Positions 42,355-51,900 of a stretch of 64,000 nt of DNA are shown piece after piece. Positions within the stretch are counted from its first letter, which is position 1; every line of letters starts with the position of its first letter. The DNA lies in assembly GCF_014385095.1 (NCBI RefSeq), contig NZ_JACRTC010000002.1, forward strand, positions 62,001 to 126,000. The letters are read 5' to 3'. Both the position numbers and the translations under genes were made by a program. The notes under the pieces were generated by a model. That model ran no database searches. It was not told the DNA's origin and was given only the letters and a program-made list of their open reading frames with translations. This DNA is from Zongyangia hominis (lineage in GTDB: Bacteria; Bacillota; Clostridia; Oscillospirales; Ruminococcaceae).

Positions 42355-45300
42355 ATGGCAAGCAGAATCAAAGGTATTACCGTTGAGATTGGCGGCGATA
42401 CCACAGGACTGGACAAGGCGCTGAAAAGCGTCAACTCGTCCATCAAGACCACCCAGTCCGGTCTGAAGGATGTATCCAAGCTGCTGAAGCTGGACCCGAC
42501 CAATACGGAACTGCTGACGCAGAAACAGAAACTGCTCAAGGACGCCATCGGCTCCACCAAGGAGAAGCTGGATGCTCTGAAACTGGCCCAGGAGCAGGCC
42601 AAAGCCCAGCTGGAAAGCGGCGACCTGGGGCAGGATAAATACGATGCCCTCCAGCGGGAGATCATCGAAACCGAGCAGGAACTGAAACGTCTGCAGGAAC
42701 AGGCCATTGAATCCAATGCGGCTCTGGCTAAAATCGAGGATGTCGGTGATAAACTGCAAACTGCCGGGGACAAAATCTCCGGTGTCGGACAGCAGCTGCT
42801 CCCGGTGACCGCCGCTGTAACGGGACTGGGTACCGCCGCCGTAAAGACCACGGCGGACTTCGACACCTCCATGAGCCAGGTGCAGGCCACCATGGGCATC
42901 ACCAAGGACGCAGTATCCGAACTGAACGGCGAATCCGTCAATACGGTAGAAGCTCTCCGCGCCCTTGCCAAGCAGATGGGTTCTGAAACGGCCTTCTCTG
43001 CCAGTGAGTGTGCGGATGCCATGAACTATCTGGCACTGGCCGGTTACGATACGCAGGAAATTTACGATACGCTGCCCACCGTGCTGAATCTCGCTGCGGC
43101 TGGCGGCATCGACCTGGCTTCCGCTTCGGATATGGTCACAGATGCCATGTCCGCTCTCGGGATGGAAACCAGCGAAGCGGATACCATGGTGGATCAGATG
43201 TCCAAGACGGCATCCACCACCAATACCTCCGTTGCCCAGCTGGGTGAAGCCATCCTGACCATCGGCGCAACCGCCAAGACGGTCAAGGGCGGCACAGCGG
43301 AACTGAATGCCGCTCTGGGCATCCTCGCCAACAATGGCATCAAGGGTGCGGAGGGCGGTACCCATCTGCGAAATGTAATTCTTGCCCTGCAAAGCCCCAC
43401 GGACAAAGCCGCAGCCTGTATGGAGAGCCTTGGCGTGGAGGTCTACGACTCCGAGGGCAATATGCGTTCCCTCAACGATATTCTGGGGGATTTGAATACC
43501 AGTATGGACGGGATGACTTCCGCTGAAAAGCAGAACATCATCTCGTCCATTTTCAATAAAACCGATCTGGCCGCTGTCAATTCGCTGCTGGCGAACACAG
43601 GAGATACCTGGGACAGTCTCCAGCAGTCCATTACGGAAAGCGGCGGTGCGGCCCAGCAGATGGCGGATACCCAGCTGGACAACCTGTCCGGTCAGATCAC
43701 CATTCTGAAATCCGCTCTGGAGGGTCTGGCCATTTCCTTCGGCGAAATCCTTATGCCGAAGATCCGTGCAGCGGCAAAGAAAATCCAGGAATTTGTGGAC
43801 AAGCTGAACGGCATGAACGATGAGCAGAAGGAAACCGTGGTAAAAATTGCTGCGGTAGTCGCTGCCATCGGTCCCATGCTCATCCTCTTCGGCAAGGTAA
43901 CTTCCACGGTTGGCACAGCCATGAAGGGCTTTTCCGGGCTGACGAAGGGCATCGCCAAGCTGGGCGTAAAGATCGCCGGGAGCAGCGGCTCCATCACAGG
44001 ACTGGGAAGTGCGCTTGGGGCCGTGGCCGGGCCGGTGCTTGCCGTGGTGGCGGTGATCGGCACGCTGGCAGCCGCCTTTGCAACGCTCTGGAAAACCAAC
44101 GATGAATTTCGTGAAAATATCATCGGCACATGGAATCAGATCAAAGAAACCGTCAGCGGCTTCTGTCAGGGCATCGTTGACCGGCTGAACAGCCTGGGTT
44201 TTGAATTTGAAAGCATTACCGAAGTGCTGTCCGCTGTATGGCAGGGGTTCTGCAATCTTCTCGCTCCGGTTTTTGAGGGTGTGTTCAACCACATCGCCAA
44301 TACACTGTCCACGGTTCTGAATGTTATTCTTGGGATCGTGGATGTATTCATTTCCGTATTCCAGGGCGACTGGTCCGGTGCGTGGGAGGCCGTGAAGGGA
44401 ATCTTCACCACTATGTGGGAAGGGCTGGTCAGCTGGTTTGAGAATATTCTGGGTACGCTCAAGGGCGTGGCGGATGTGGTGCTGGGATGGTTTGGCACCA
44501 GCTGGGATGAGGTGTGGAACGCTGTATCCACAACCTTCACAAATATCTGGAACGGTATCATCACCTTCTTCTCGAATACCTGGGAAACCATCAAAAACGT
44601 GGTCAGTGTGGGCATCCAGTTCATTGGCTCTCTGCTGGAGGCGGCATGGGATATCATCACGCTGCCGTTCCAGCTGATCTGGGAGAACTGCGGCGATACC
44701 ATCACCAGCATCTGGGAAACCATCAAAACCACGGTGGGCAGCGCCATCAACGCCGTCTCCACTACGCTGTCCACTGTGATGAACGCCATCCAGACAACCA
44801 TCAGCACCATTTGGACTGCCATCAGCACAAAGATCAGCACGGTGGTGGGCGGCATCAAAACGACCGTGTCCACTGTGTTTAACGCAATCAAAACCACGGC
44901 CACCACCATCTGGAACGGCATCAAGACCTCCATCTCCACGGTGGTGGATGGGGTCAAAACCAAGGTGACCACGGTGTTCAATTCCGTGAAAAGCACCCTG
45001 TCCTCGGTGTTCAGCAGCATCAAGAGTACCGCCACCTCGGTGTGGAACGGGATCAAGAGCGCCATTACCGGGCCGATTGACCAGGCCAAGACGCATATCA
45101 GCAATGCGCTGAACAGCATCAAGAATTTCTTTGCCAACTGTAAGCTGTCCTTGCCGCATATCAAGATGCCCCACTTCAGTATCTCCGGCAGCTTCTCTCT
45201 GAACCCGCCCAGTGTACCGCACCTTTCTGTGTCCTGGTACAAGGAGGGCGGCATCATGACTGACCCGACCCTGTTCGGCTTCAACGGCTCCAGTCTTATG

Positions 45301-45534
45301 GCTGGCGGTGAAGCGGGGCCGGAAGCCATTCTGCCGCTGAAGGGCTTTTACACCAAGCTGGAAGCCATGCTGGACAGCAAGCTGAATATAAGCGGCATGG
45401 AGAAATATCTGGCGGTTATTGCCCGGAACAGTGAGAAGGGCATCTATCTGGACGGCAGCACCCTGGTGGGCAAGCTGGCACCCGGCATGAACCGGCAGCT
45501 GGGCATTCTGGCCGCACAGGAGGTGTACCGATGA
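42355..45534 (+). CDS. Tape measure protein
   Basis: A 1059-residue protein that sets tail length and leaves with the DNA. It has an N-terminal coiled coil (GLDKALKSVNSSIKTTQSGL), the phage tape measure core with MGSETAFSASECADAMNYLA and LGILANNGIKGAEGG, hydrophobic segments at about 540-580, and long Trp/Ile/Thr helical repeats (WNGIKTSISTVVDGVKTKVT type) at about 740-930. The tail length implied is about 150 nm by the usual scale. GGAGGTG lies before the ATG. Confidence 0.95.
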   Translation: MASRIKGITVEIGGDTTGLDKALKSVNSSIKTTQSGLKDVSKLLKLDPTNTELLTQKQKLLKDAIGSTKEKLDALKLAQEQAKAQLESGDLGQDKYDALQREIIETEQELKRLQEQAIESNAALAKIEDVGDKLQTAGDKISGVGQQLLPVTAAVTGLGTAAVKTTADFDTSMSQVQATMGITKDAVSELNGESVNTVEALRALAKQMGSETAFSASECADAMNYLALAGYDTQEIYDTLPTVLNLAAAGGIDLASASDMVTDAMSALGMETSEADTMVDQMSKTASTTNTSVAQLGEAILTIGATAKTVKGGTAELNAALGILANNGIKGAEGGTHLRNVILALQSPTDKAAACMESLGVEVYDSEGNMRSLNDILGDLNTSMDGMTSAEKQNIISSIFNKTDLAAVNSLLANTGDTWDSLQQSITESGGAAQQMADTQLDNLSGQITILKSALEGLAISFGEILMPKIRAAAKKIQEFVDKLNGMNDEQKETVVKIAAVVAAIGPMLILFGKVTSTVGTAMKGFSGLTKGIAKLGVKIAGSSGSITGLGSALGAVAGPVLAVVAVIGTLAAAFATLWKTNDEFRENIIGTWNQIKETVSGFCQGIVDRLNSLGFEFESITEVLSAVWQGFCNLLAPVFEGVFNHIANTLSTVLNVILGIVDVFISVFQGDWSGAWEAVKGIFTTMWEGLVSWFENILGTLKGVADVVLGWFGTSWDEVWNAVSTTFTNIWNGIITFFSNTWETIKNVVSVGIQFIGSLLEAAWDIITLPFQLIWENCGDTITSIWETIKTTVGSAINAVSTTLSTVMNAIQTTISTIWTAISTKISTVVGGIKTTVSTVFNAIKTTATTIWNGIKTSISTVVDGVKTKVTTVFNSVKSTLSSVFSSIKSTATSVWNGIKSAITGPIDQAKTHISNALNSIKNFFANCKLSLPHIKMPHFSISGSFSLNPPSVPHLSVSWYKEGGIMTDPTLFGFNGSSLMAGGEAGPEAILPLKGFYTKLEAMLDSKLNISGMEKYLAVIARNSEKGIYLDGSTLVGKLAPGMNRQLGILAAQEVYR

Positions 45535-46286
45535 GTACCATGACAAACGGTGCCACCATTACGGTGATTGCTACCGGAAAAAGCTATCATACCCTCCGGG
45601 ACTGGGGCCTTGCCATCGGGAACAACAACTGCATTGGCACCCCGGTTCAGGAGACCTTTTATCTGGATGTCCCCGGTGCGGACGGCTTTCTGGATTATTC
45701 CGAAGCCCTCACCGGGCGTCCCATTTTCAAGCAGCGTCCCATTGAGATCATCCTGGGCGGCAAGATGGACAGACGCATCTGGAACTCCTTTATTTCCAGT
45801 ATCCGAATCCTGCTTCACGGCAAGCGGGTGCGGATTGTCTTTGACGATTTCCCCGGCTACTACTGGGAAGGCCGCGCCGAGGTGACGGAGTTTGACCGGG
45901 TGCGGGAAATCGGCACCTTCAAGCTGTCCATCCCCCAGGCAGACCCCTATGGCTACAGTCTCAATGACAACAGCACCCCAAACTGGCTGTGGAATCCTTT
46001 TGATTTTGAACTGGGTGTCATTGACGATCCCATTCAAATTACGCTCACGGCAGACAGCCCTACTGCTGCCTGTACCATCCCGCACAGCGCAGTGCCCTTT
46101 GTGGTCAGCGTGGTGGTTTCTGAGATTGGAGAAACCGGGCTGAAGATGACGGTGGATGGAGACGATTATCTCCTGCAAAAGGGCGAGAACCGTCTTGCCG
46201 AGCTGCTGGTGGGCGACAGCGATCTGACGCTGAATTTTTCCGGGCGCGGCAGTCTGTGTGTTTACTTCCGAAGGAGGGTGATCTGA
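45531..46286 (+). CDS. Distal tail protein (Dit-like)
   Basis: A 251-residue baseplate hub protein. The order tape measure, Dit, Tal is fixed in these phages. It has YHTLRDWGLAIGNNNCIGTP and a central GRPIFKQRPIEIILGGKMDR block of the Dit N-terminal belt domain, and a beta-rich C-terminus. Its ATG overlaps the tape measure stop (ATGA) and its stop overlaps the Tal start (TGATG). Confidence 0.87.
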   Translation: MSTMTNGATITVIATGKSYHTLRDWGLAIGNNNCIGTPVQETFYLDVPGADGFLDYSEALTGRPIFKQRPIEIILGGKMDRRIWNSFISSIRILLHGKRVRIVFDDFPGYYWEGRAEVTEFDRVREIGTFKLSIPQADPYGYSLNDNSTPNWLWNPFDFELGVIDDPIQITLTADSPTAACTIPHSAVPFVVSVVVSEIGETGLKMTVDGDDYLLQKGENRLAELLVGDSDLTLNFSGRGSLCVYFRRRVI

Positions 46287-48688
46287 TGTACAAAGTCAAG
46301 CTGGACGGCTATGTGCTGTATCACGCAGACCACCCCTCCGCCATGCTGACCGACCCGGTTCTGGAGCTGGAGCCGGGGTACGCCGGTGTGTTTACGGCAA
46401 CGGTCCCGCCGGACAACCCGCTCTACGACCGCATCTGCTGCCGGAAATCCATGGTTTCCGTATTCCGTAACAACAGGGAGATTTTTTACGGTGAGGTGCG
46501 GAAGGTCCCCAATATTGACCGCTACCGGAACAAGCAGATCTACTGCACCGGGGCGCTGAGTTTTCTGGCGGATTCCATCCAGCCCCAGGCGGAGTACCAC
46601 GATATTTCCCCGGCAGCACTGCTGGGAAAGATGTTGGAAATCCACAACAGTCAGGTGGAGACGCGCAAGCAGATCAAGCTGGGCTATGTCTCCGTCACCG
46701 ACCCCAACAACAGCCTCTACCGCTACACCAACTACGAAAACACACTGGAAGCCATCCGGGAGAAGCTGGTGAATCGGCTGGGCGGATATCTGCGGCTGCG
46801 CCATGTGGATGACCAGCTGATCCTGGATTGGGTCAGCATCGAGCAGTACGGCAGCTACAGCACCCAGCCCATTGAGTTCGGACTGAATCTGCTGGACTAC
46901 TCCGAAACCACCTCCGCAGAGGATGTGGTGACGGCGCTGATTCCTTTTGGTGCGACCCTGGAGGGCGAATCGGAGATTGAAGCCCTGGAAAAGCGGGTGG
47001 ACATTACCTCCGTCAACGATGGAAAGAACTATGTGTTTTCGCAGGACGCAGTGGATCAGTTCGGCTGGGTCTGGGCCACCAACACCTGGGACGATGTGAC
47101 CGTCCCGGCAAACCTCAAAGCCAAGGCCGAGGAGTGGCTCTCCAGCACTCAGTTTGAAACCATGTCCCTGACGCTGACGGCGGCTGACCTCTCGGAATTG
47201 GGTCATGACTATGATGCGTTCGCAGAGGGTGACCGCATCCACTGCCTTGCAAAGCCCTACGGCATGGACATTGTTCTTCCGGTGATGAAGCTGACGATCC
47301 CGCTCCAGAACCCAGCCGGGCGGACGCTGGAGCTGTCCAGCAAGCAGCAGAAAACCTATACCAGCCAGCAGTCGGCGGTGCGCAATCAGCTGAGGAGTGA
47401 ACAGAACGATGCCATCAGCATCTCCAACCGGAATATCCAGATCAGCATTGACAACCTGACTGCTATGATGACCGGTGCCAAGGGCGGCTACAAGCTGACG
47501 GAGTATGACGAGGATGGGCGCTGGCTCCGGGACCTGTACATGGATACCCCGGACAAGACCACCGCCAAGCGGATCATGCAGATCAACAAGGACGGCATTG
47601 CCGCCAGTACTACCGGCTATGAAGGCCCCTATACGGTGGGCATCACGGTGGACGGTCAGATACTCGGCAGCTGGATTGCCGCCAATTCCATCGACACCAA
47701 CCAGCTGAGTATCGGCCTGAACAACTGGATCAAGGGCACGGATGACGGCATTGCCTCCAAGGTTGAAAAGGACGGCATCATCTCCGCCATCAACCAGAGT
47801 TCTGAGGAGGTGGCCATCCAGGCACAGCGCATCAATCTGAACGGAGCCATTACCGCCAACAACTACTTCAAAATCAAGACCGATGGCAGTATGGAAGCCA
47901 TCGCGGGACAGATCGGCGGCTTCAACATCAACAGCGACTATATCGCCTTTGGTGACTGGACCCATGCCAGCAACTGGCTCTCCATGTGTACGCCCCACGG
48001 CGGCGCTGGTGATGTGTACCTGGGTAAAGGCGGTATCTCCACCGACTCATTTGATGGGCAGTCCGGCAGTATCGTTCGTTCTATCAAGATGACCGAGGGA
48101 ACCATTGGCTTTTACAAGGGTGCTTATGAATGCGGTTTTGTCGGGGTCAGTGACAGCAACGAGATTCGGATGAGCCTGATGGATAAAGAAAAGAACAACA
48201 TTCTGAATGTTCATCACGACTGGCTGGAACTGCCCGTTTTCACGCAGGTATCCGGCGACCTGTCCGTATTGGGAAGCAAGGCCCGGTGTGTCAAGACCAG
48301 AGACTACGGCGAACGCAAGCTCTACGCCTATGAGACGCCCGCACCCTATTTCGGAGACATCGGTGAAGGGATGATTGCGGAGGACGGCCTTTGCTATGTG
48401 TCCATCGATCCGGTGTTCGCCCAGTGTGTATCACTGGAAAGCTACCAGGTGTTCCTCCAGGCGTATGGCTCCGGCGAAATCGCGCTGACAGGCAGATACA
48501 GCGACCATTTCGTGGTTTCCGGCACTCCGGGGCTGTCCTTTGGCTGGGAAATCAAGGCGAAGCAGATTGATTATGACCAGCTTCGCATGACGGAAGAGCG
48601 CGGACAGGTTGACACTTCTACGACCAACTATGGAGCCGAAGCGGCTTCTTATCTGACATCCATTACAGAAGGGAGAATCACCACATGA
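46286..48688 (+). CDS. Tail-associated protein Tal (prophage endopeptidase tail family)
   Basis: An 800-residue hub and tail-tip protein. Residues 1-360 form the gp27-like hub (YKVKLDGYVLYHADHPSAML, then VEDVVTALIPFGATLEGESE-like block). The rest has repeated beta structure (GAITANNYFKIKTDGSMEAI) typical of tail fibre-like stalks. It starts on the Dit stop. It probably contacts the cell surface and carries the enzymatic or adaptor role of the tip. Confidence 0.87.
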   Translation: MYKVKLDGYVLYHADHPSAMLTDPVLELEPGYAGVFTATVPPDNPLYDRICCRKSMVSVFRNNREIFYGEVRKVPNIDRYRNKQIYCTGALSFLADSIQPQAEYHDISPAALLGKMLEIHNSQVETRKQIKLGYVSVTDPNNSLYRYTNYENTLEAIREKLVNRLGGYLRLRHVDDQLILDWVSIEQYGSYSTQPIEFGLNLLDYSETTSAEDVVTALIPFGATLEGESEIEALEKRVDITSVNDGKNYVFSQDAVDQFGWVWATNTWDDVTVPANLKAKAEEWLSSTQFETMSLTLTAADLSELGHDYDAFAEGDRIHCLAKPYGMDIVLPVMKLTIPLQNPAGRTLELSSKQQKTYTSQQSAVRNQLRSEQNDAISISNRNIQISIDNLTAMMTGAKGGYKLTEYDEDGRWLRDLYMDTPDKTTAKRIMQINKDGIAASTTGYEGPYTVGITVDGQILGSWIAANSIDTNQLSIGLNNWIKGTDDGIASKVEKDGIISAINQSSEEVAIQAQRINLNGAITANNYFKIKTDGSMEAIAGQIGGFNINSDYIAFGDWTHASNWLSMCTPHGGAGDVYLGKGGISTDSFDGQSGSIVRSIKMTEGTIGFYKGAYECGFVGVSDSNEIRMSLMDKEKNNILNVHHDWLELPVFTQVSGDLSVLGSKARCVKTRDYGERKLYAYETPAPYFGDIGEGMIAEDGLCYVSIDPVFAQCVSLESYQVFLQAYGSGEIALTGRYSDHFVVSGTPGLSFGWEIKAKQIDYDQLRMTEERGQVDTSTTNYGAEAASYLTSITEGRITT

Positions 48689-48888
48689 AGAAAGTTACCT
48701 CCGTCACATTCTGGAATGATGCCGTGGGCAAGCGGCTCAGCATCACCTATTCCGAAATTGACGATACCACCGGGCAGATCATCCGGGACAACTACCGCAT
48801 CGACCGGGTGCTGGTGGATAAAACCGCCGTTGCTGCCTGTGACAGCATTGCCGATGTTGCCCAGGCTTTTATTGATTCTATCGAGTAA
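48685..48888 (+). CDS. Unknown small tail-region protein, 67 residues
   Basis: It starts MKKVTSVTFWNDAVGKRLSI and overlaps the Tal stop by 4 bases. It is a small alpha/beta protein, probably a tail accessory. I cannot assign it. Confidence 0.65.
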   Translation: MKKVTSVTFWNDAVGKRLSITYSEIDDTTGQIIRDNYRIDRVLVDKTAVAACDSIADVAQAFIDSIE

Positions 48889-48907
48889 ACGAAGGGAGGA
48901 ATGACCC

Positions 48908-51900
48908 GTGGCAGATTTACAGGAAGAACTGCAGCGATTCCTGACAGCCCGCTTCGGCGTGGATGTCAAGGACGCCTTCGTATCCTGCATTCAAAAAATT
49001 CACAAGGAAAATCAGAATGTGGCCGCTCTGGAGCAGCCCATGAAGGATGCCACCCAGCAGGTGCTGGATATCCGGGAGGAAGTTGTTACGGCTTCCCAGA
49101 ATGCGGTCCAGACCGCTGATGACGCCAAGACCATCGCCCGGGCGGCAGAGAGCAGCTCCAGCGAAGCCCTGGCCACTGCAAAGAACGCCAAGGATGAATC
49201 CTTCAATGCCTCCGGGGACGCACAGCTTGCCATGTCCGCCGCTCAGAATATGCAGCAGAGTTTTTCCAATATGGAACTGCTGCTCTCCGGGAAGGTGGAC
49301 GGAGCCTTCGTGGAAAACGGCTATCTGTATCTGACCTCCAACAATGAAGTGGTGGTTGGTCCCCTCGGCCCCTTTTCCGGCACGGGCGGCTCCGGTGGTG
49401 CCGGCGGCAATAATGCCGTGCTGGCGGTCTCCAACACCAGCGGCTGGCTGAGCAAGTCCATCGCCTACGGCAAGGATTGTCTCGTCCAGATCACCTGGTC
49501 CTCTCTGGAGGATGAGCTGCCCACTGGCAACGGCGTGATGAAGGTCACGGTAAACGGCATCGTTAAGGCCATGCTGGACATTCCCCAGGGAGCGGTAACC
49601 GCTGATCTGGGACCGTATCTGTCTGTGGGCAGCAACGCAGTGCGGATTCAGGTTTCGGATGCCTATGAGAACAGCCGAACCATCAATTTCAATATCAATG
49701 CCATCGAGGCGTCCATGAGTTCCACCTTCGACTCCGGGACTTCCTTCGATGGCATTATCACCTTTACCTATGTGCCGGTGGGGGCCATCAGCAAGACGGT
49801 TCACATCCTACTGGACGGCAAGGAGATTGCCACGGTGACCGCCACCTCCAGCGGCAGGCAGATGTCCTACACGATTCCCGCCCAGAAGCACGGAGCGCAT
49901 ACGCTGGAAGCCTATTTCGATGCCACCGTCAATGGGCAAACCATCGAGTCCAATCATCTGTATTATGAGATCATCTGCGTGGAGAGCCTGAACACCACGC
50001 CCATCATTGCCACCAGCTTTCAGGATGGCACGGTGGCCCAGTACACCACGCTGGCCATTCCGTTTACGGTCTACGACCCAGCGAATCTGACCGCCGAGGT
50101 GGAACTGTCGGTGAATGGCAGTGTGGTGTCCCGCCAGACGGTGGATCGCACTCAGCAGATTTGGTCTTACCGGGCAGACAGCGCCGGGGATCTGGCTCTG
50201 GAAATCTCCTGCGGCAGTGCTTCCCGCACCATTGCGCTGACGGTGACTGCCAGCGAGATGGAAATTGAAGCGGAAACCGAGGGGCTGTCTCTGTACCTGT
50301 CCAGTGCCGGTCGGAGCAATACAGAAGAGAACCCCGGTGTGTGGGAGTATGGCAATATCTCCGCTGTATTCTCCGATTTTAACTTCACCTCGGACGGCTG
50401 GCAGCTGGATGAGGACAATATCCCCGTTCTCCGGGTGTCCGGCGATGCCAGACTGACCATTCCGGTGCAGCCCTTCGGGAAGGACTTCCGTACCACAGGC
50501 AAGACCATCGAGATTGAGTTTGCCACCCGGAATGTTATGAACTACGATGCCATAGTGCTGTCCTGCATAAGCGGCAATCGCGGTATCTCCATCACGCCCC
50601 AGCTGGCGACTCTTCGCTCTGAGCAGAAGGAGATCACCACCAGGTACAAGGAAAACGAGCACCTGCGCCTGTCCTTTGTGGTGGAGAAGAAAGCCGTCAA
50701 CCGGCTCATCTACTGCTACATCAACGGTATCATGTCCGGTGTGGTGCAGTACCCGGCGGACGATGACTTTGCCCAGAGTGTGCCTGTGGATATTTCCATT
50801 GGCTCCCGGGATGCTGCCATTGACCTGTACTGCATCCGGGTCTATGACAATGACCTGACCCGGCACCAGGTTCTGAACAACTGGATCGCCGACACCCAGG
50901 TGGTAGAAACCATGCTGGAGCGGTACAGCCGCAACCATGTATTTGACGCCTACTCCCAGATCGTAATTTCCCAGCTGCCGAAGGACCTGCCGTACCTGGT
51001 GCTGGACGGCACGGAGCTGCCCCAGTACAAGGGCGATGTGAAAACCATGAGCGGCTATTACACCGACCCGGTCAACGGCAGCAGGTCCTTCACCTTCTCT
51101 GGGGCTGAAGTGGATGTGCAGGGTACTTCCTCCCAGTATTACGCCCGGAAGAACTACAAGATTAAGTTCAAGGGCGGCTTTGTGGACCCCAGCGGCAACA
51201 CCCAGGAGACCTACAAGCTGCGCTCCGATTCCATTCCCACGAAAACCTTCACCTTCAAGGCGGATGTGGCTTCCTCCGAGGGAGCCAACAATGTGGAACT
51301 GGCCCGGCTCTATGAGGATACCTGCCCCTTCCGGACTGCACCCCAGAAGCAGGACAGCCGCATCCGTCAGGGCATCGATGGATTCCCCATTGTGGTCTTC
51401 TGGTATGACGGTGAAAACACCAGCTTCATCGGCAAGTACAACTTCAACTTCGATAAAGCCACCCCGGAGGTGTTCGGCTTTTCCGAGGGCGATGAAAGCT
51501 GGGAAATTCTCAACAACACCAGCGACCGAGTTCTCTGGAAGGACGATGATTACTCCGGTACGGATTGGCAGGGCGACTTTGAAGCCAGGTATCCCAAGGA
51601 CTACGCTGATCCCGCCAACCTGTCCGAACTGGCTGCGTGGCTGAAAAGCACCGACCAGTCCGCCGCCACGGGAGACAAGCTGACGGTAAACCGCACCTTT
51701 GACGGGGTGCTGTACACCACGGATACCGCCGCTTACCGTCTGGCCAAGTTCAAATCTGAGTTTGCACAGCATTTTGAAAAGGATGCCGTGCTTTTTTATT
51801 ATCTGTTCACGGAGCTGTTCCTGATGGTGGACAGTCGAGCCAAGAATATGTTCCCGACCTTCATGGCGGGGAGCAAGTGGTTCTCGCTGCCTTACGACTT

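Noticed and set aside
42082..45546. Minus-strand open frame of 1154 codons opposite the tape measure gene
   Set aside because: Composition mirrors the Thr/Trp/Ile repeats of the tape measure gene (Gly/His/Asp repeats on the other strand). No start signal or domain is visible.
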